Assembly: GCF_037038585.1 (NCBI RefSeq)
Contig: NC_092520.1
Span: forward strand, 339,001 to 403,000
DNA: 64,000 nucleotides
Origin: Patagioenas fasciata
Taxonomy: Eukaryota; Chordata; Aves; Columbiformes; Columbidae
Direction: 5' to 3'
The notes under the pieces were generated by a model, which searched no databases, was not told the origin of the DNA, and worked only from the letters and a program-made list of their open reading frames with translations. Below are positions 54,501 through 64,000 of the stretch, one piece after another. The position numbers and the translations under genes are program-made. How positions within the stretch are numbered: position 1 is the first letter of the stretch; every line of letters starts with the position of its first letter.

Positions 54501-57500
54501 GGCCTCGGCCGCGCCGCCGTCCGGCCCCGTCACCTGGAAGCGCAGGCAGGCGCCGCCGCTGCGCACGAGCTCGCCGTCCTTGTCCTTGGTGGTGACGCTG
54601 AGCGAGGCCGGCTGCCCCACCACGGCGTGCCGCAGCCCCTCGCCCGTGGCCACCGTCTCGTGCGCCGTGGCGCTGGTGGTGACGAGCGCGCCCAGGTTGA
54701 GGATGGACCTGCGCACGGCGTCGGTCTCCACGGCCAGGTCGAGCTGCGCGTTCTCGTGCGGGTGCTCGGGGAAGGCGCGCGCCGCCAGCTCGCTCAGCCG
54801 CTCGCCCATCTGCTTCTGCACCAGCAGCACCTCGCTGGCCGTGCCGTGCCGCAGCGCCTGCTCCGCGAACGCGCAGCTGCTCAGGATGCTCTCCTGGCCC
54901 TGCCGCAGCGCCTCCAGCTGCGCCTGCAGCACCTGCGGGGACACGGCGGCATGGGGACACGGCACCGCGGGGACAGAGCCACCATGGGGACACGGCACCG
55001 CGGGGACAGAGCCACCATGGGGACACGGCACCGTGGGGACACGGCACCGCGGGGACAGAGCCACCATGGGGACACGGCACCGCGGGGCAGAGCCACCATG
55101 GGGACACGGCGCCATGGGGACACGGCACCGCGGGGACAGAGCCACCATGGGGACACGGCGCCATGGGGACACGGCACCGCGGGGACAGAGCCACCATGGG
55201 GACACGGCACCGCGGGGCAGAGCCACCATGGGGACACGGCGGCATGGGGACACGGCACTGTGGGGACAGAGCCACCATGGGGACATGGCAGCATGGGGAC
55301 ACGGCACCGCGGGGACAGAGCCACCATGGGGACACGGCACCGCGGGGACACAGCCACCATAGGGACACGGCAGCATGGGGACACGGCACCGCGGGGACAC
55401 AGCCACCATGGGGACACGGCGGCATGGGGACACAGTACCGCGGGGACAGAGCCACCATAGGGACACGGCGGCATGGGGACACGGCACCGCGGGGACAGAG
55501 CCACCATAGGGACATGGCAGCATGGGGACACGGCAGCATGGGGACACGGCACCGCGGGGACAGAGCCACCATGGGGACATGGCGGCATGGGGACAGAGCC
55601 ACCATGGGGACACGGCAGCATGGGGACAGAGCCACCATGGGGACACGGCGGCATGGGGACACGGCACCGCGGGGACAGAGCCGCCGCGGGGACATGGCAG
55701 CTTGCGTGGGGACACGGCCACCATGGGGACACGGCACCGCAGGGACAAAGCCGCTGCAGGGACATGGCACCTCGCACAGGGACACGGCCACCGCGGACAC
55801 ATGGCACCTCGCACAGGGACACGGCACCATGGGGACACGGCACCTCGCACGGGGATGGGACCCTCATCACTGGGATGGGACCCTGATTATGGGGACGGGA
55901 CCCTGATCATGGGGACGGGACCCCGGCCATGGGGACGGGACCCTCATCACTGGGATAGGACCCTGGCCGTGGGGACAGGACCCCGCCACAAGTATGGGAC
56001 CCTCACTGCTGGGATGGGACTCTCATTGCCAGGACGGGACCCTGGCGATCAGGATGTGACCCTGACCGCAGGGACGGGACCAGGACCCTGACCCCTGGGA
56101 CAGGATCGTTGCAGGTGCACAGACCCCAGCACAGCCCCGTTGGACCGCACAGGGCTGCACCGGGCATGGCAACACGCAGGCGTGGGGGCACGGGACGTGG
56201 TGCATGGGGACATGGGACATGGTGCATGGGGACATGGGGACACGGTGCATGGGGACACGGTGGCATGGGGACACGGTGCATGGGGACACGGTGGCATGGG
56301 GACACGGAGCATGGAGACACGGAGCATGGGGACACGGAGCATGGGGACATGGGACACGGTGCATGGGGACATAGGGACATGAGGACATGGGACACAGTGC
56401 ATGGGGACATGGGGACACAGTGCATGGGGACATGGGGACACGGGACACAGGGCACAGTGCATGGGGACATAGGGACGTGAGGACATGGGACACGGTGCAT
56501 GGGGACACGGGGACATGGGACACGGAGCACAGGGACACGGGGCCCGCGTGGCGGGGCCGTCACCTTCTGCTTGGCGCCGCAGGCGGCCTCCAGGTCGCGC
56601 ACCAGCAGCCCCCGGCGCTGCCGCAGCGCCGCCTCCAGCTCCTCGAAGGTGCTGCCGATCTCGGCCACCGCCTCGTCCTTGCGCTCGCCCAGCTGCCGGC
56701 TGATCTCCGACACCAGCGCCGCCGCGGCCGCCAGCTGCGGGAGCCTGCGGGGCACACGGGTGGGCGCGGGGCGGGCGCGGGGGGCGCCCGGGGGCCCCGC
56801 TGCCTACCTGCAACGCACCGCGTCCAGCTGCTGCTGCAGGGCCGCCTTGTGCTGCTCCAGCACGTCGCGCAGCGGCACCGTGCGGTGCTCGCGGTGCTCC
56901 CCGGCCGTGCACTCGCGGCACATCGCCGTCTCGCACGGCTCGCAGTAGAACTCCATCACCTGCGCCGGGCACTGGCTGCTGGGGGCTGCACCCACGCCCC
57001 CGGACCCCCGGCACCCCGTGCACCCAGGACCCTGTGCCCATGGGACCCCCATGAACCTGGGACCCCGTGCACCCAGGACCCTGTGCCCATGGGACCCCCA
57101 TGAACCTGGGACCCCGTGCACCCAGGACCCTGTGCCCTTGGGACCCCCATGAACCTGGGACCTCCATGCCCCTGGGACCCCTATGCACCCAGGACCCTGT
57201 GCCCATGGGAACCCCATGAAACCAGGACCCCGTGCACGCAGGACCCTGTGCCACTGGGACCCCTGTGCCCCTGGGAACCCCATGAACCTGGGACCCCTGT
57301 GCCCCTGGGAACCCCGTGAATCCAGGACCCTGTGCCCCTGGGAACCCCATGAACCTGGGACCCCGTGCACCTAGGACCCTGTGTCCCTGGGACCCCCATG
57401 AACCTGGGACCCCTGTGCCCCTGGGAACCCCATGAACCCAGGACCCCGTGCACCCAGGACCCTGTGCCCCTGGGATCCCCATGAACCTGGGACCCCTGTG

Positions 57501-60500
57501 CCCCTGGGACCCCCTTGCACCCGGGACCCTGTGCCCATGGGAACCCCATGAAACCAGGACCCCGTGCACCCAGGACCCTGTGCCCATGGTAACCCCATGA
57601 GCCCTGGACCCCTGTGTACTTGGGACCCCTGTGCCCCTGGGAACCCCCAGACCATGGGACCCTCCAGTGCCACCAGGACCCCCCAGACCACGGGACCCCA
57701 GTTCACCTGGTGCCCTGCAGTCCCCCAGACCCCCCTGTCCCTGGGACTCCCAAATGCCCCTGGACCCCTGCAGCTCCCCCAGATTCTTGCAGCCCCCCTG
57801 GGCCCCCACAGCCCCCCAGAGCCTGCAGCCCCCCGGCCCCTGCAGCCCCCCTGGACCCCCACAGCCCCATGGCCACCCCGGCCCCTGCAGCCCCTGCAGC
57901 CCGTCCCGGCGCACCTTGCCCTCGTGGTTGGGGCAGCAGAGCGGCTGGCCGGTGACGGCGCTGAGCGGGTCGCCGCCGCGCGCAGGATGCGGCCCGTCGG
58001 GCTGGCGCTGCAGCACCTCCATGAGGTTGGTGATGAAGAAGTTGTTCTGCAGCGCGGCCACGCCGCGCTCGGGCAGGATGGACGTCTGGCGGCACACGGG
58101 GCACGACAGCGAGAGGCTCTGCGGCGGGATGTAGTTCTGCAGGCACCTGCGGGCGGGCGCGGCTCAGACCGGACGGACGCACCGACGGGACGGACGCACC
58201 GACGGGACGGACGCGGCTCAACCGCAGGATGGACACATGGATGGGACAGACACACCGACGGGACGGACGCACCGACGGGACGGACGCGGCTCAACCGCAG
58301 GATGGACACACGGATGGGACAGACACACGGACGGGATGGACGCGCTGACGGGACGGATGCACTGACGGGACGGATGTGGCTCAACCGCAGGACAGACACA
58401 CGGATGGGATGGACACACGGACATGACAGACACACCGACGGGACGGACACACCGACGGGACGGACACGGCTTAACCGCAGGACAGACACATGGGTGGGAT
58501 GGACACATGGACAGGACGGACGCATCGACGGGACGGACGCGGCTCAACCGCAGGACGGACACACGGACGGGACGGACACATGGACGGGACGGACATACGG
58601 ACGGGACGGACGCGGCTCAACCGCAGGATGGACACACGGATGGGATGGACACACGGACAGGACGGACGCACGGACAGGACGGACACGGCTTAACCGCAGG
58701 ACGGACACATGGGTGGGATTGACACACGGACAGGACAGACGCATCGACGGGACGGACGTGGCTCAACCGCAGGACGGACACACGGATGGGATGGACACAC
58801 GGATGGGACGGACACACTGACGGGACGGACGCGGCTCAACCGCAGGACGGACACACGGGTGGGATGGACACACGGACAGGACGGACGCATCGATGGGACA
58901 GACGCATGGACGGGACGGACGCGGCTCAACTGCAGGACGGACACACAGATGGGATGGACACACAGACGGGACAGATGCACCAACGGGACAGACGCACGGA
59001 CGGGACAGATGTATGGACGGGACGGACACAGCTCAACCGCAGGACGGACGTATGGACGGGATGGACACACAGATGGGATGGGCACACGGATGGGACGGGC
59101 ACGGCTCAGCCGCAGGACGGACACACGGACGGGATGGACACACGGACGGGATGGACACACGGACGGGATGGACACACGGACGGGATGGACACACGGACGT
59201 GGCTCAACCACAGGACGGACACACAGATGGGATGGACACACAGATGGGACGGGCACATGGACGGGATGGGCACACGGACGGGACGGACGCATGGATGGGA
59301 CAGACATGCGGACGGGACCAACACAGCTCAGCCGCAGGACGGACACACGGACAGGATGGGCATGGCTCAACTGCGGGACGGACACGCGGACGGGACAGAC
59401 GCATGGACAGGATGGACACGGCTCAACTGTGGGACAGGCACACGGACGGGACGGACACACGGACGGGATGGACACACGGACGGGACGGACATGGGTCAGC
59501 CCCGTAGGACGGACACACAGACGGGCCAGGCAGACAGACGGGACGGGCACACGGACGGGACGGGCGGCAGGCAGGAGCAGAGGGATGGACACACGGACAG
59601 GACGGACACGGCTCAGCCCCACGGGATGGACACACGGACGGGACAGGCGGTGGGCAGGAGCAGAGGGACGGACGGACAGACAATATGGATGGAGGGATGG
59701 GGAGCGGGCGGGAGCAGAGGGATGGACAGACAGACGGGAGGGATGGGGGTGCAGGCAGGAGCAGAGGGACGGGGCTCAGGACAGACACACGGACGGGAGG
59801 GACGGAGCGCAGGACAGCAGCAGAGGGAGGGACTGGACGGGCAGCAGGACAGACAGACGGACAGGAGGGCTGCACCGCATGTGAGTGAGGGCCAGGGCTG
59901 GCAGGACAGAGTGGCCACAGGACAGACGGACGGGAGGGATCAGGGTGCGTGGGGCAGGAGCAGAGGGACGGGGCTGGGGGGGCAGACAGACAGCGGGACG
60001 GACAGACGGACGGGAGGGCTGCGCTGGGCACACCAGGGCGCGGGGGCGGACAGACGGCGGGACAGATGGACAGGAGGGACAGATGGACAGGAGGGACAGA
60101 TGGACAGGAGGGACAGATGGACAGGAGGCCACACCGCAGTGACCGGGCAGTCGCTGCCAGAGCCCCGGGGGGCGGACGGACACAGGGACGGACGGACAGA
60201 CAGAGGGGAGTGGTGGGGGGGGGCATTTTGGGGCTCGGGGCTGTGGGGCACAGAGAACAAACTCCAGTAGAGCCCAGGGATGCGCTGCAGCCCCCCAGCC
60301 CCCCAAAACCACCCCAAACCCCCAAACAAACCCCCCAAGCCCCCCGTGCCGTGGGGCAGGAGCAGCCGGACACAGCGCGATGGGGACAGAACGGGATGGG
60401 GACAGAACGGGATGGGGCTCAGTGGGGATGCGGGGGACCATGGGGACAGTGGGAACACACGGGGGACACAGGGAGGCCATGGGGACAGTGAGGACACATG

Positions 60501-61968
60501 GAGGACACAGGGAGGCCATGGGGACACAGTGGGGGCACAGGGAGCCCCGTGGGCACCGCGGGGATGCAGTGGGGATGCAGTGGGGATGCAGTGGGGATGC
60601 AGTGGGGATGCGGTGGGGATGCAGTGGGGATGCAGTGGGGATGCAGTGGTGCTGGGGACACAGCAGGTCACGGGAGGGACACGCCAGGGACACAGTGGGG
60701 ATGTGCAGGTGCAGTGGTGCAGTGGTGCAGGGGATGCAGTGGGTGCAGTGGGTGCAGCGGGTGCAGCGCTGTGTGCAGGGGTGCAGGGGATGCAGTGGGT
60801 GCAGTGAGTGCAGTGCTGTGTGCAGGGGTGCAGGGGATGCAGTGGGTGCAGTGGGTGCAGTGCTGTGTGCAGGGGTGCAGGGGATGCAGTGGGTGCAGCG
60901 CTGTGTGCAGGGGTGCAGGGGTGCAGGGGATGCAGTGAGTGCAGTGCTGTGTGCAGGGGTGCAGGGGATGCAGTGGGTGCAGTGCTGTGTGCAGGGGTGC
61001 AGGGGATGCAGTGGGTGCAGCGCTGTGTGCAGGGGTGCAGGGGTGCAGGGGATGCAGTGGGTGCAGTGCTGTGTGCAGGGGTGCAGGGGATGCAGTGGGT
61101 GCAGTGAGTGCAGTGCTGTGTGCAGGGGTGCAGGGGTGCAGTGGATGCAGTGAGTGCAGTGCTGTGTGCAGGGGTGCAGGGGATGCAGTGGGTGCAGCGC
61201 TGTGTGCAGGGGTGCAGGGGCACGAGGCTGTGTGCAGGGCTGCATGCGGGGGTACAAAGGTGCAGGGCTGTTTGTGGGGGTGCAGGGGTACAGGGTTACG
61301 GGGGTGCGGGGCTATGGGGGTACCCCACCTCCCGCAGAAGGTGTGCGGGCACGGCAGCACCTCGGGGCTGTGTGCAGGGGTACGGGGTGCAGGGGTGCAG
61401 GGATATGGGGGTACAGGGTTATGGGGTGCAGGGTACCCCACCTCTCGCAGAAGGTGTGCAGGCACGGCAGCACCTCGGGGCTGTGTGCAGGGTTATGGGG
61501 TGTGGGGATGCAGGGTTAAGGGGTGTGGGGATGCAGGGTTAAGGGGTGTGGGGATGCAGGGTTAAGGGGTGTGGGGATGCAGGGTTATGGGGTGTGGGGA
61601 TGCAGGGTTAAGGGGTGTGGGGATGCAGGGTTAAGGGGTGTGGGGATGCAGGGTTATGGGGTGTGGGGATGCAGGGTTAAGGGGTGTGGGGATGCAGGGT
61701 TAAGGGGTGTGGGGATGCAGGGTTATGGGGTGTGGGGATGCAGGGTTAAGGGGTGTGGGGATGCAGGGTTAAGGGGTGTGGGGATGCAGGGTTATGGGGT
61801 GTGGGGATGCAGGGTTAAGGGGTGCGGGGTACCCCACCTCTCGCAGAAGGTGTGCAGGCACGGCAGCACCTTGGGGTTGCGGTAGCGGTCCAGGCAGATG
61901 CTGCACACCAGGAACTGCTGGTCGATCTGCCGCACCACCGGGCTGGCGCCGGCCTCGCGCCGCGCCAT
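48569..61968 (-). CDS. TRIM3: TRIM3, RING/B-box/coiled-coil/filamin/NHL ubiquitin ligase
   Basis: Eleven coding exons, 5' to 3': 61968-61838, 58146-57915, 56959-56808, 56744-56564, 54932-54209, 53472-53369, 52644-52477, 52414-52246, 50902-50832, 50221-50081, 48721-48569; 741 aa (human 744), all GT-AG, phases consistent. TRIM3 (BERP) is a RING E3 ligase linked to synaptic and endosomal trafficking. The C3HC4 RING is complete (C22, C25, C37, H39, C42, C45, C59, C62); the B-box starts at CCPNH (C115, H118). A coiled coil spans roughly 150-285, a filamin-type domain about 315-420 ([31 protein letters not shown]), then six NHL blades from about 475 (GEFTNLQGI) to the C-terminus (FKAYRYLQ). The start ATG (GCCGCCATGG) aligns with the human one. 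An in-frame upstream ATG exists in exon 1. Human paralogue TRIM2 is a less good match at the RING exon. Confidence 0.96.
48765..49510 (-). repeat. CCCCATGGCCCYRTGTC array in the last TRIM3 intron
   Basis: Nested units (CCATGGCCCCCTATCCCC, GTGTCCCCATGGCCCTGTGT) make higher-order repeats of about 180 bp: 48780-48960 recurs at 48975-49140. Confidence 0.92.
49690..49960 (-). repeat. GGGATGGGGATGGGGACAGG array
   Basis: Six-bp-based GGGGAT and GGGACA units in the same TRIM3 intron. The remainder (49511-49689, 49961-50080) is unique. Confidence 0.9.
50235..50820 (-). repeat. GGGGTCAGCAYGGGGTCACC array
   Basis: Units of 9 to 13 bp (GGGGTCAGCACG, GGGGTCACCATG) fill the intron between the exons at 50902 and 50221. 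Confidence 0.92.
51000..51715 (-). repeat. Degenerate CCCAGAACC/GAGCCCAGAACC repeats
   Basis: Imperfect 6 to 12 bp units (AGCCCAGAACC, CCTGGAACCTGAG) in the intron between the exons at 52246 and 50902. It is notably less GC-rich than other arrays in the window. Confidence 0.8.
51715..52215 (-). repeat. CCCCATCCCAT array
   Basis: About 500 bp of CCCATC/CCCCATC units, some with CGCACCCC, ending 30 bp before the exon donor at 52245. Confidence 0.94.
52690..53330 (-). repeat. GGGGATGGGGA and GGGACAGGGATGG arrays
   Basis: GGGGATGGGGAG units (52725-52850) pass into GGATGGGGACAGGGATGG units. A block of about 120 bp at 52925-53035 recurs at 53045-53150. TRIM3 intron. Confidence 0.92.
53490..53995 (-). 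repeat. GGGACACCGGGACACGGGAC array
   Basis: Nine-bp units GGGACACYG with longer-order repeats. It fills most of the intron before the filamin-encoding exon at 54209; 53996-54208 is unique. Confidence 0.92.
54930..55850 (-). repeat. CATGGGGACACGGCACCGCG array
   Basis: Units of about 18 and 36 bp (GGGACACGGCACCGCG, GGGACAGAGCCACCAT) start immediately at the acceptor of the 724-nt exon. A diverged tail continues to about 56060. Confidence 0.93.
56190..56545 (-). repeat. GCATGGGGACAYGG array
   Basis: Units of 12 to 20 bp (CATGGGGACACGGTG, GCATGGGGACATGGGAC) in the same TRIM3 intron, ending about 15 bp from the donor at 56563. Confidence 0.9.
57000..57720 (-). repeat. About 35-50 bp CCCCATGAACCTGGGACCCC array
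   Basis: Units made of ACCCAGGACCCTGTGCCC and CCCCATGAACCTGGGACCCC in the intron between the B-box exon (56959) and the RING-end exon (57915). The part next to 57914 (57721-57914) is C-rich but unique. Confidence 0.9.
58160..60130 (-). repeat. GACGGACACACGGACGGGAT array in the large TRIM3 intron
   Basis: Composite units of about 75 to 120 bp built from 10-bp words (GGGACGGACG, ACACACGGAT) with a marker GGCTCAACCGCAGGA, decaying after 59660 into GGAGGGACAGATGGACA units. Sequence 60131-60430 is unique with no gene seen. Confidence 0.93.
60430..61240 (-). repeat. GATGCAGTGGG and GGTGCAGGGGATGCAG arrays
   Basis: A GGGGATGCAGT block (60545-60655) is followed by 40 to 50 bp units of GTGCTGTGTGCAGGGGTGCA and GGGGATGCAGTGGGTGCA (60700-61240). 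Confidence 0.92.
61321..61366 (-). repeat. First intronic copy of the TRIM3 RING exon tail plus donor
   Basis: On the - strand this reads GAGGTGCTGCCGTGC... into TTCTGCGGGAG then GTGGGGTA, a copy of the last 30-odd coding bases of the RING exon ([11 protein letters not shown]) and its splice donor. It has small changes (L to P, E to G in the would-be protein). It lies about 480 bp downstream of the real junction. Confidence 0.85.
61434..61480 (-). repeat. Second intronic copy of the TRIM3 RING exon tail plus donor
   Basis: Nearly identical to the true exon end at 61838-61877, including the donor GTGGGGTACC and the residues [11 protein letters not shown] on the - strand. The sequence upstream of the copy (CCCCGAGG) differs from the true exon. 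It is not a full exon. Confidence 0.88.
61490..61830 (-). repeat. 21-22 bp GGTTAAGGGGTGTGGGGATG array next to the RING exon donor
   Basis: About 16 units (GGTTAAGGGGTGTGGGGATG then CA, with TTATGG variants in every third unit) lie between the second exon-tail copy and the real donor at 61837. Confidence 0.94.
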
Positions 61969-61994
61969 GGCGGCCTCACGGTCAGCCTGCGGCA

Positions 61995-63200
61995 CGGGCG
62001 CGCCATGGGCCCCACGGCACCGGCCCCGCGGCACCAACCCCGCAGCATCAACCCCACGGCCCCAGACCCACAGCATTAACCCCGCAGCATCAACCCCATG
62101 GCCCCGGACCCACAGCATTAACCCCACAGCATCAACCCCATGGCCCTGGACCCACAGCATCAACCCCGCAGCATCAACCCCACGGCCCCACGGCCCCGGA
62201 CCCACAGCATCAACCCCGCAGCATCAACCCCACAGCCCCACGGTCCCGGACCCACAGCATCAACCCCACAGCATCAACCCCACAGCATTAACCCCACAGC
62301 CCCACAGCCTCGGACCCACAGCATCAACCCCACAGCATCAACCCCACAGCATTAACCCCACAGCCCCACAGCCTCGGACCCACAGCATCAACCCCACAGC
62401 ATCAACCCCACAGCCCCACGGTCCCGGACCCACAGCATCAACCCCACAGCATCAACCCCACAGCCTCACAGACCCGGACCCACAGCATCAACCCCACGGC
62501 ATCAGCCTGACCACATCAACCCCACGGCCCCATGGACCCAGACCCACAGCATCAACCCCCACAACCCCACGGCATCAGCCCCACAGCATCAACCCCACAG
62601 CCCCACAGCCCCAGACCCACAGCATCAACCCCACAGCCCCACGGTCCCGGACCCACAGCATCAACCCCACAGCATCAACCCCACAGCATTAACCCCACAG
62701 CCCCACAGCCTCGGACCCACAGCATCAACCCCACAGCATCAACCCCACAGCATTAACCCCACAGCCCCACAGCCTCGGACCCACAGCATCAACCCCACAG
62801 CATCAACCCCACAGCCCCACGGTCCCGGACCCACAGCATCAACCCCACAGCATCAACCCCACAGCCTCACAGACCCGGACCCACAGCATCAACCCCACGG
62901 CATCAGCCTGACCACATCAACCCCACGGCCCCATGGACCCAGACCCACAGCATCAACCCCCACAACCCCACGGCATCAGCCCCACAGCATCAACCCCACA
63001 GCCCCACAGCCCCGGACCCACAGCATCAACCCTACAGCCCCACAGCATCGGCCCCATGGCATCAACCCCATAGCCCCACGGACCCGGACCCACAGCATCA
63101 ACCCCCACAGCATTGGCCCCACAACCCTGCAGGATCAGTCCCACAGCCCCACAGCCCCCCAGCATTGGCCCCACAGCCCCACAGGATCAGTCCCACAGCC
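61995..63200 (-). repeat. CCCACAGCATCAACCCCACA array in TRIM3 intron 1
   Basis: Units of 14 to 30 bp (AGCATCAACCCCACAGC, CCCCACGGTCCCGGACCC). A higher-order block at 62340-62590 recurs almost unchanged at 62710-62990. No gene seen. Confidence 0.93.
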
Positions 63201-63329
63201 CCCCAGGATCGGCCCCACACACTCCAGGGGACACGGCGGGGACCCACAGCACCTGGACGCCCTGCTCAGCCCCACGGGACCCACAACTCTGCCCCACGAG
63301 CGGCTCCTCACCCCATAGCGGTGGGGCCG

Positions 63330-63560
63330 GCACAGAGCCCCTGCCAGCCCCAGAGCACCCACGGCACCCCTGCCCCGGTCACCCCCTGGCCCATAGCACT
63401 CACTGTACCCCTGCCCCACGGCACCCCTGCCCCACGGCACCCCCTGCCCCACGGCACCCCCTGCCAGCCCCGCAGGACCCCCTGCCAGCCCCACAGCACC
63501 CACAGCACCCCTGCCCCACGGCCCCCACGGCACCTCTGCCCCGGCCCCCCCCTGCCCCAC
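63330..63560 (-). repeat. CCCCTGCCCCACGGCACC array
   Basis: Units of about 17 to 20 bp near the 5' end of TRIM3 intron 1. Sequence 63561-63670 is unique and C-rich. Confidence 0.85.
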
Positions 63561-63677
63561 GGCCCCCGCTGCCCCCATACCCTCCCGCACCCCCGGGACC
63601 CCCCGCCCGCCCCACAGCGGCCCCAGAGCCCCCCGTCCCCCCCGTCCCCCCCGTTCCCCGGTCCCGGTCCCGCTCAC

Positions 63678-63728
63678 GGCGCCGCAGCGGCCCCCGCGCT
63701 CCAGGCCCGGCCCCGCCCCGGCCGCCAT
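63678..63728 (-). CDS. TRIM3: TRIM3 exon 1, possible in-frame N-terminal extension
   Basis: On the - strand exon 1 ends GGCGCC then GTGAGCGGGA (donor at 63677). It joins an acceptor at 61988-61987, whose exon starts GCTGACCGTGAG. An ATG at 63728 in a strong context (ACAATGG) reads MAAGAGPGLERGGRCGA and continues in frame as ADREAA into the main ATG at 61968. It would add 23 residues. The human start corresponds to 61968, so this may simply be 5' UTR. Confidence 0.4.
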
Positions 63729-63990
63729 TGTGCGGCACCGCCCGCCGCAGCGCACACGGGACACGGGGGACACGGGGGACACGGGGGGGACACACGGGGG
63801 GGCAGCGCCAGCCCCGCCCGCGGAGCCGCTGCGTGTCCGCGCCGTGATGCCGCGGTCTCCGCATCCCGCCCCCCATGTCCCTGTGCCCCGTTGTCCCCGT
63901 CCCCACTTATAAATCCCCACCCAAGTCCCCCCACAGCCCCGCGCCCAACATGCGCGTGTGCCCCCCCACGCGTGACACCCCACTCACCCC
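63729..63990 (-). promoter_or_regulatory. TRIM3 promoter region
   Basis: Upstream of exon 1 is CpG-rich sequence with a (GGGGGACAC)n stretch at about 63765-63800. A TATA-like TTTATAAG lies at 63914-63907 on the - strand, about 180 bp before the exon 1 ATG. Start sites are inferred only. The window ends at 64000. Confidence 0.4.
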
Positions 63991-64000
63991 CCACGCAGCC

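Overview
The window looks like a very GC-rich piece of a bird genome, probably a microchromosome. The evidence is several fragments of CR1, the main LINE of birds; vertebrate split genes with short exons; and introns filled almost entirely by GC-rich minisatellites. Nothing in it looks bacterial or viral. Coordinates were worked out by hand from splice sites, reading-frame phase and recalled protein homology. No database search was run. The species cannot be named.

Five protein genes can be read. On the + strand are the 3' part of an FBXW7-like F-box/WD40 gene (875-7795; its 5' exons lie outside the window) and a complete acid sphingomyelinase gene, SMPD1 (11910-19113). On the - strand, reading from the right edge, are TRIM3 (61968 down to 48569), hemopexin HPX (44265 down to 36451) and the Fe65 adaptor APBB1 (34880 down to 20625). 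SMPD1 and APBB1 converge, with their poly(A) signals about 300 bp apart. The order and orientation SMPD1-APBB1-HPX-TRIM3 match human 11p15.4 as I remember it. In every gene the exon phases join into an uninterrupted frame: 465 codons (partial) for FBXW7-like, 602 aa for SMPD1, 640 aa for APBB1, 462 aa for HPX and 741 aa for TRIM3. Key catalytic or binding residues are retained.

The genes do not form one pathway. FBXW7-like would be a substrate receptor of an SCF ubiquitin ligase, SMPD1 a lysosomal or secreted hydrolase, APBB1 an adaptor for the amyloid precursor protein, HPX a plasma heme scavenger, and TRIM3 a brain-type RING ligase with NHL repeats. They are together because of old synteny.

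The non-coding DNA is the unusual part. Almost every intron and intergenic gap carries its own tandem array, with units from 5 to about 60 bp. In four APBB1 introns the repeated unit contains the tail of the preceding exon plus its 5' splice site, so each real donor is followed by roughly 9 to 19 decoy copies. The TRIM3 RING exon tail and its donor are likewise copied twice in the following intron. Other points of note are a conserved 6-nt microexon in APBB1, a hemopexin stop codon that overlaps its own poly(A) signal, a probable GC-AG intron in HPX, and a hexamer-coded signal peptide in SMPD1.
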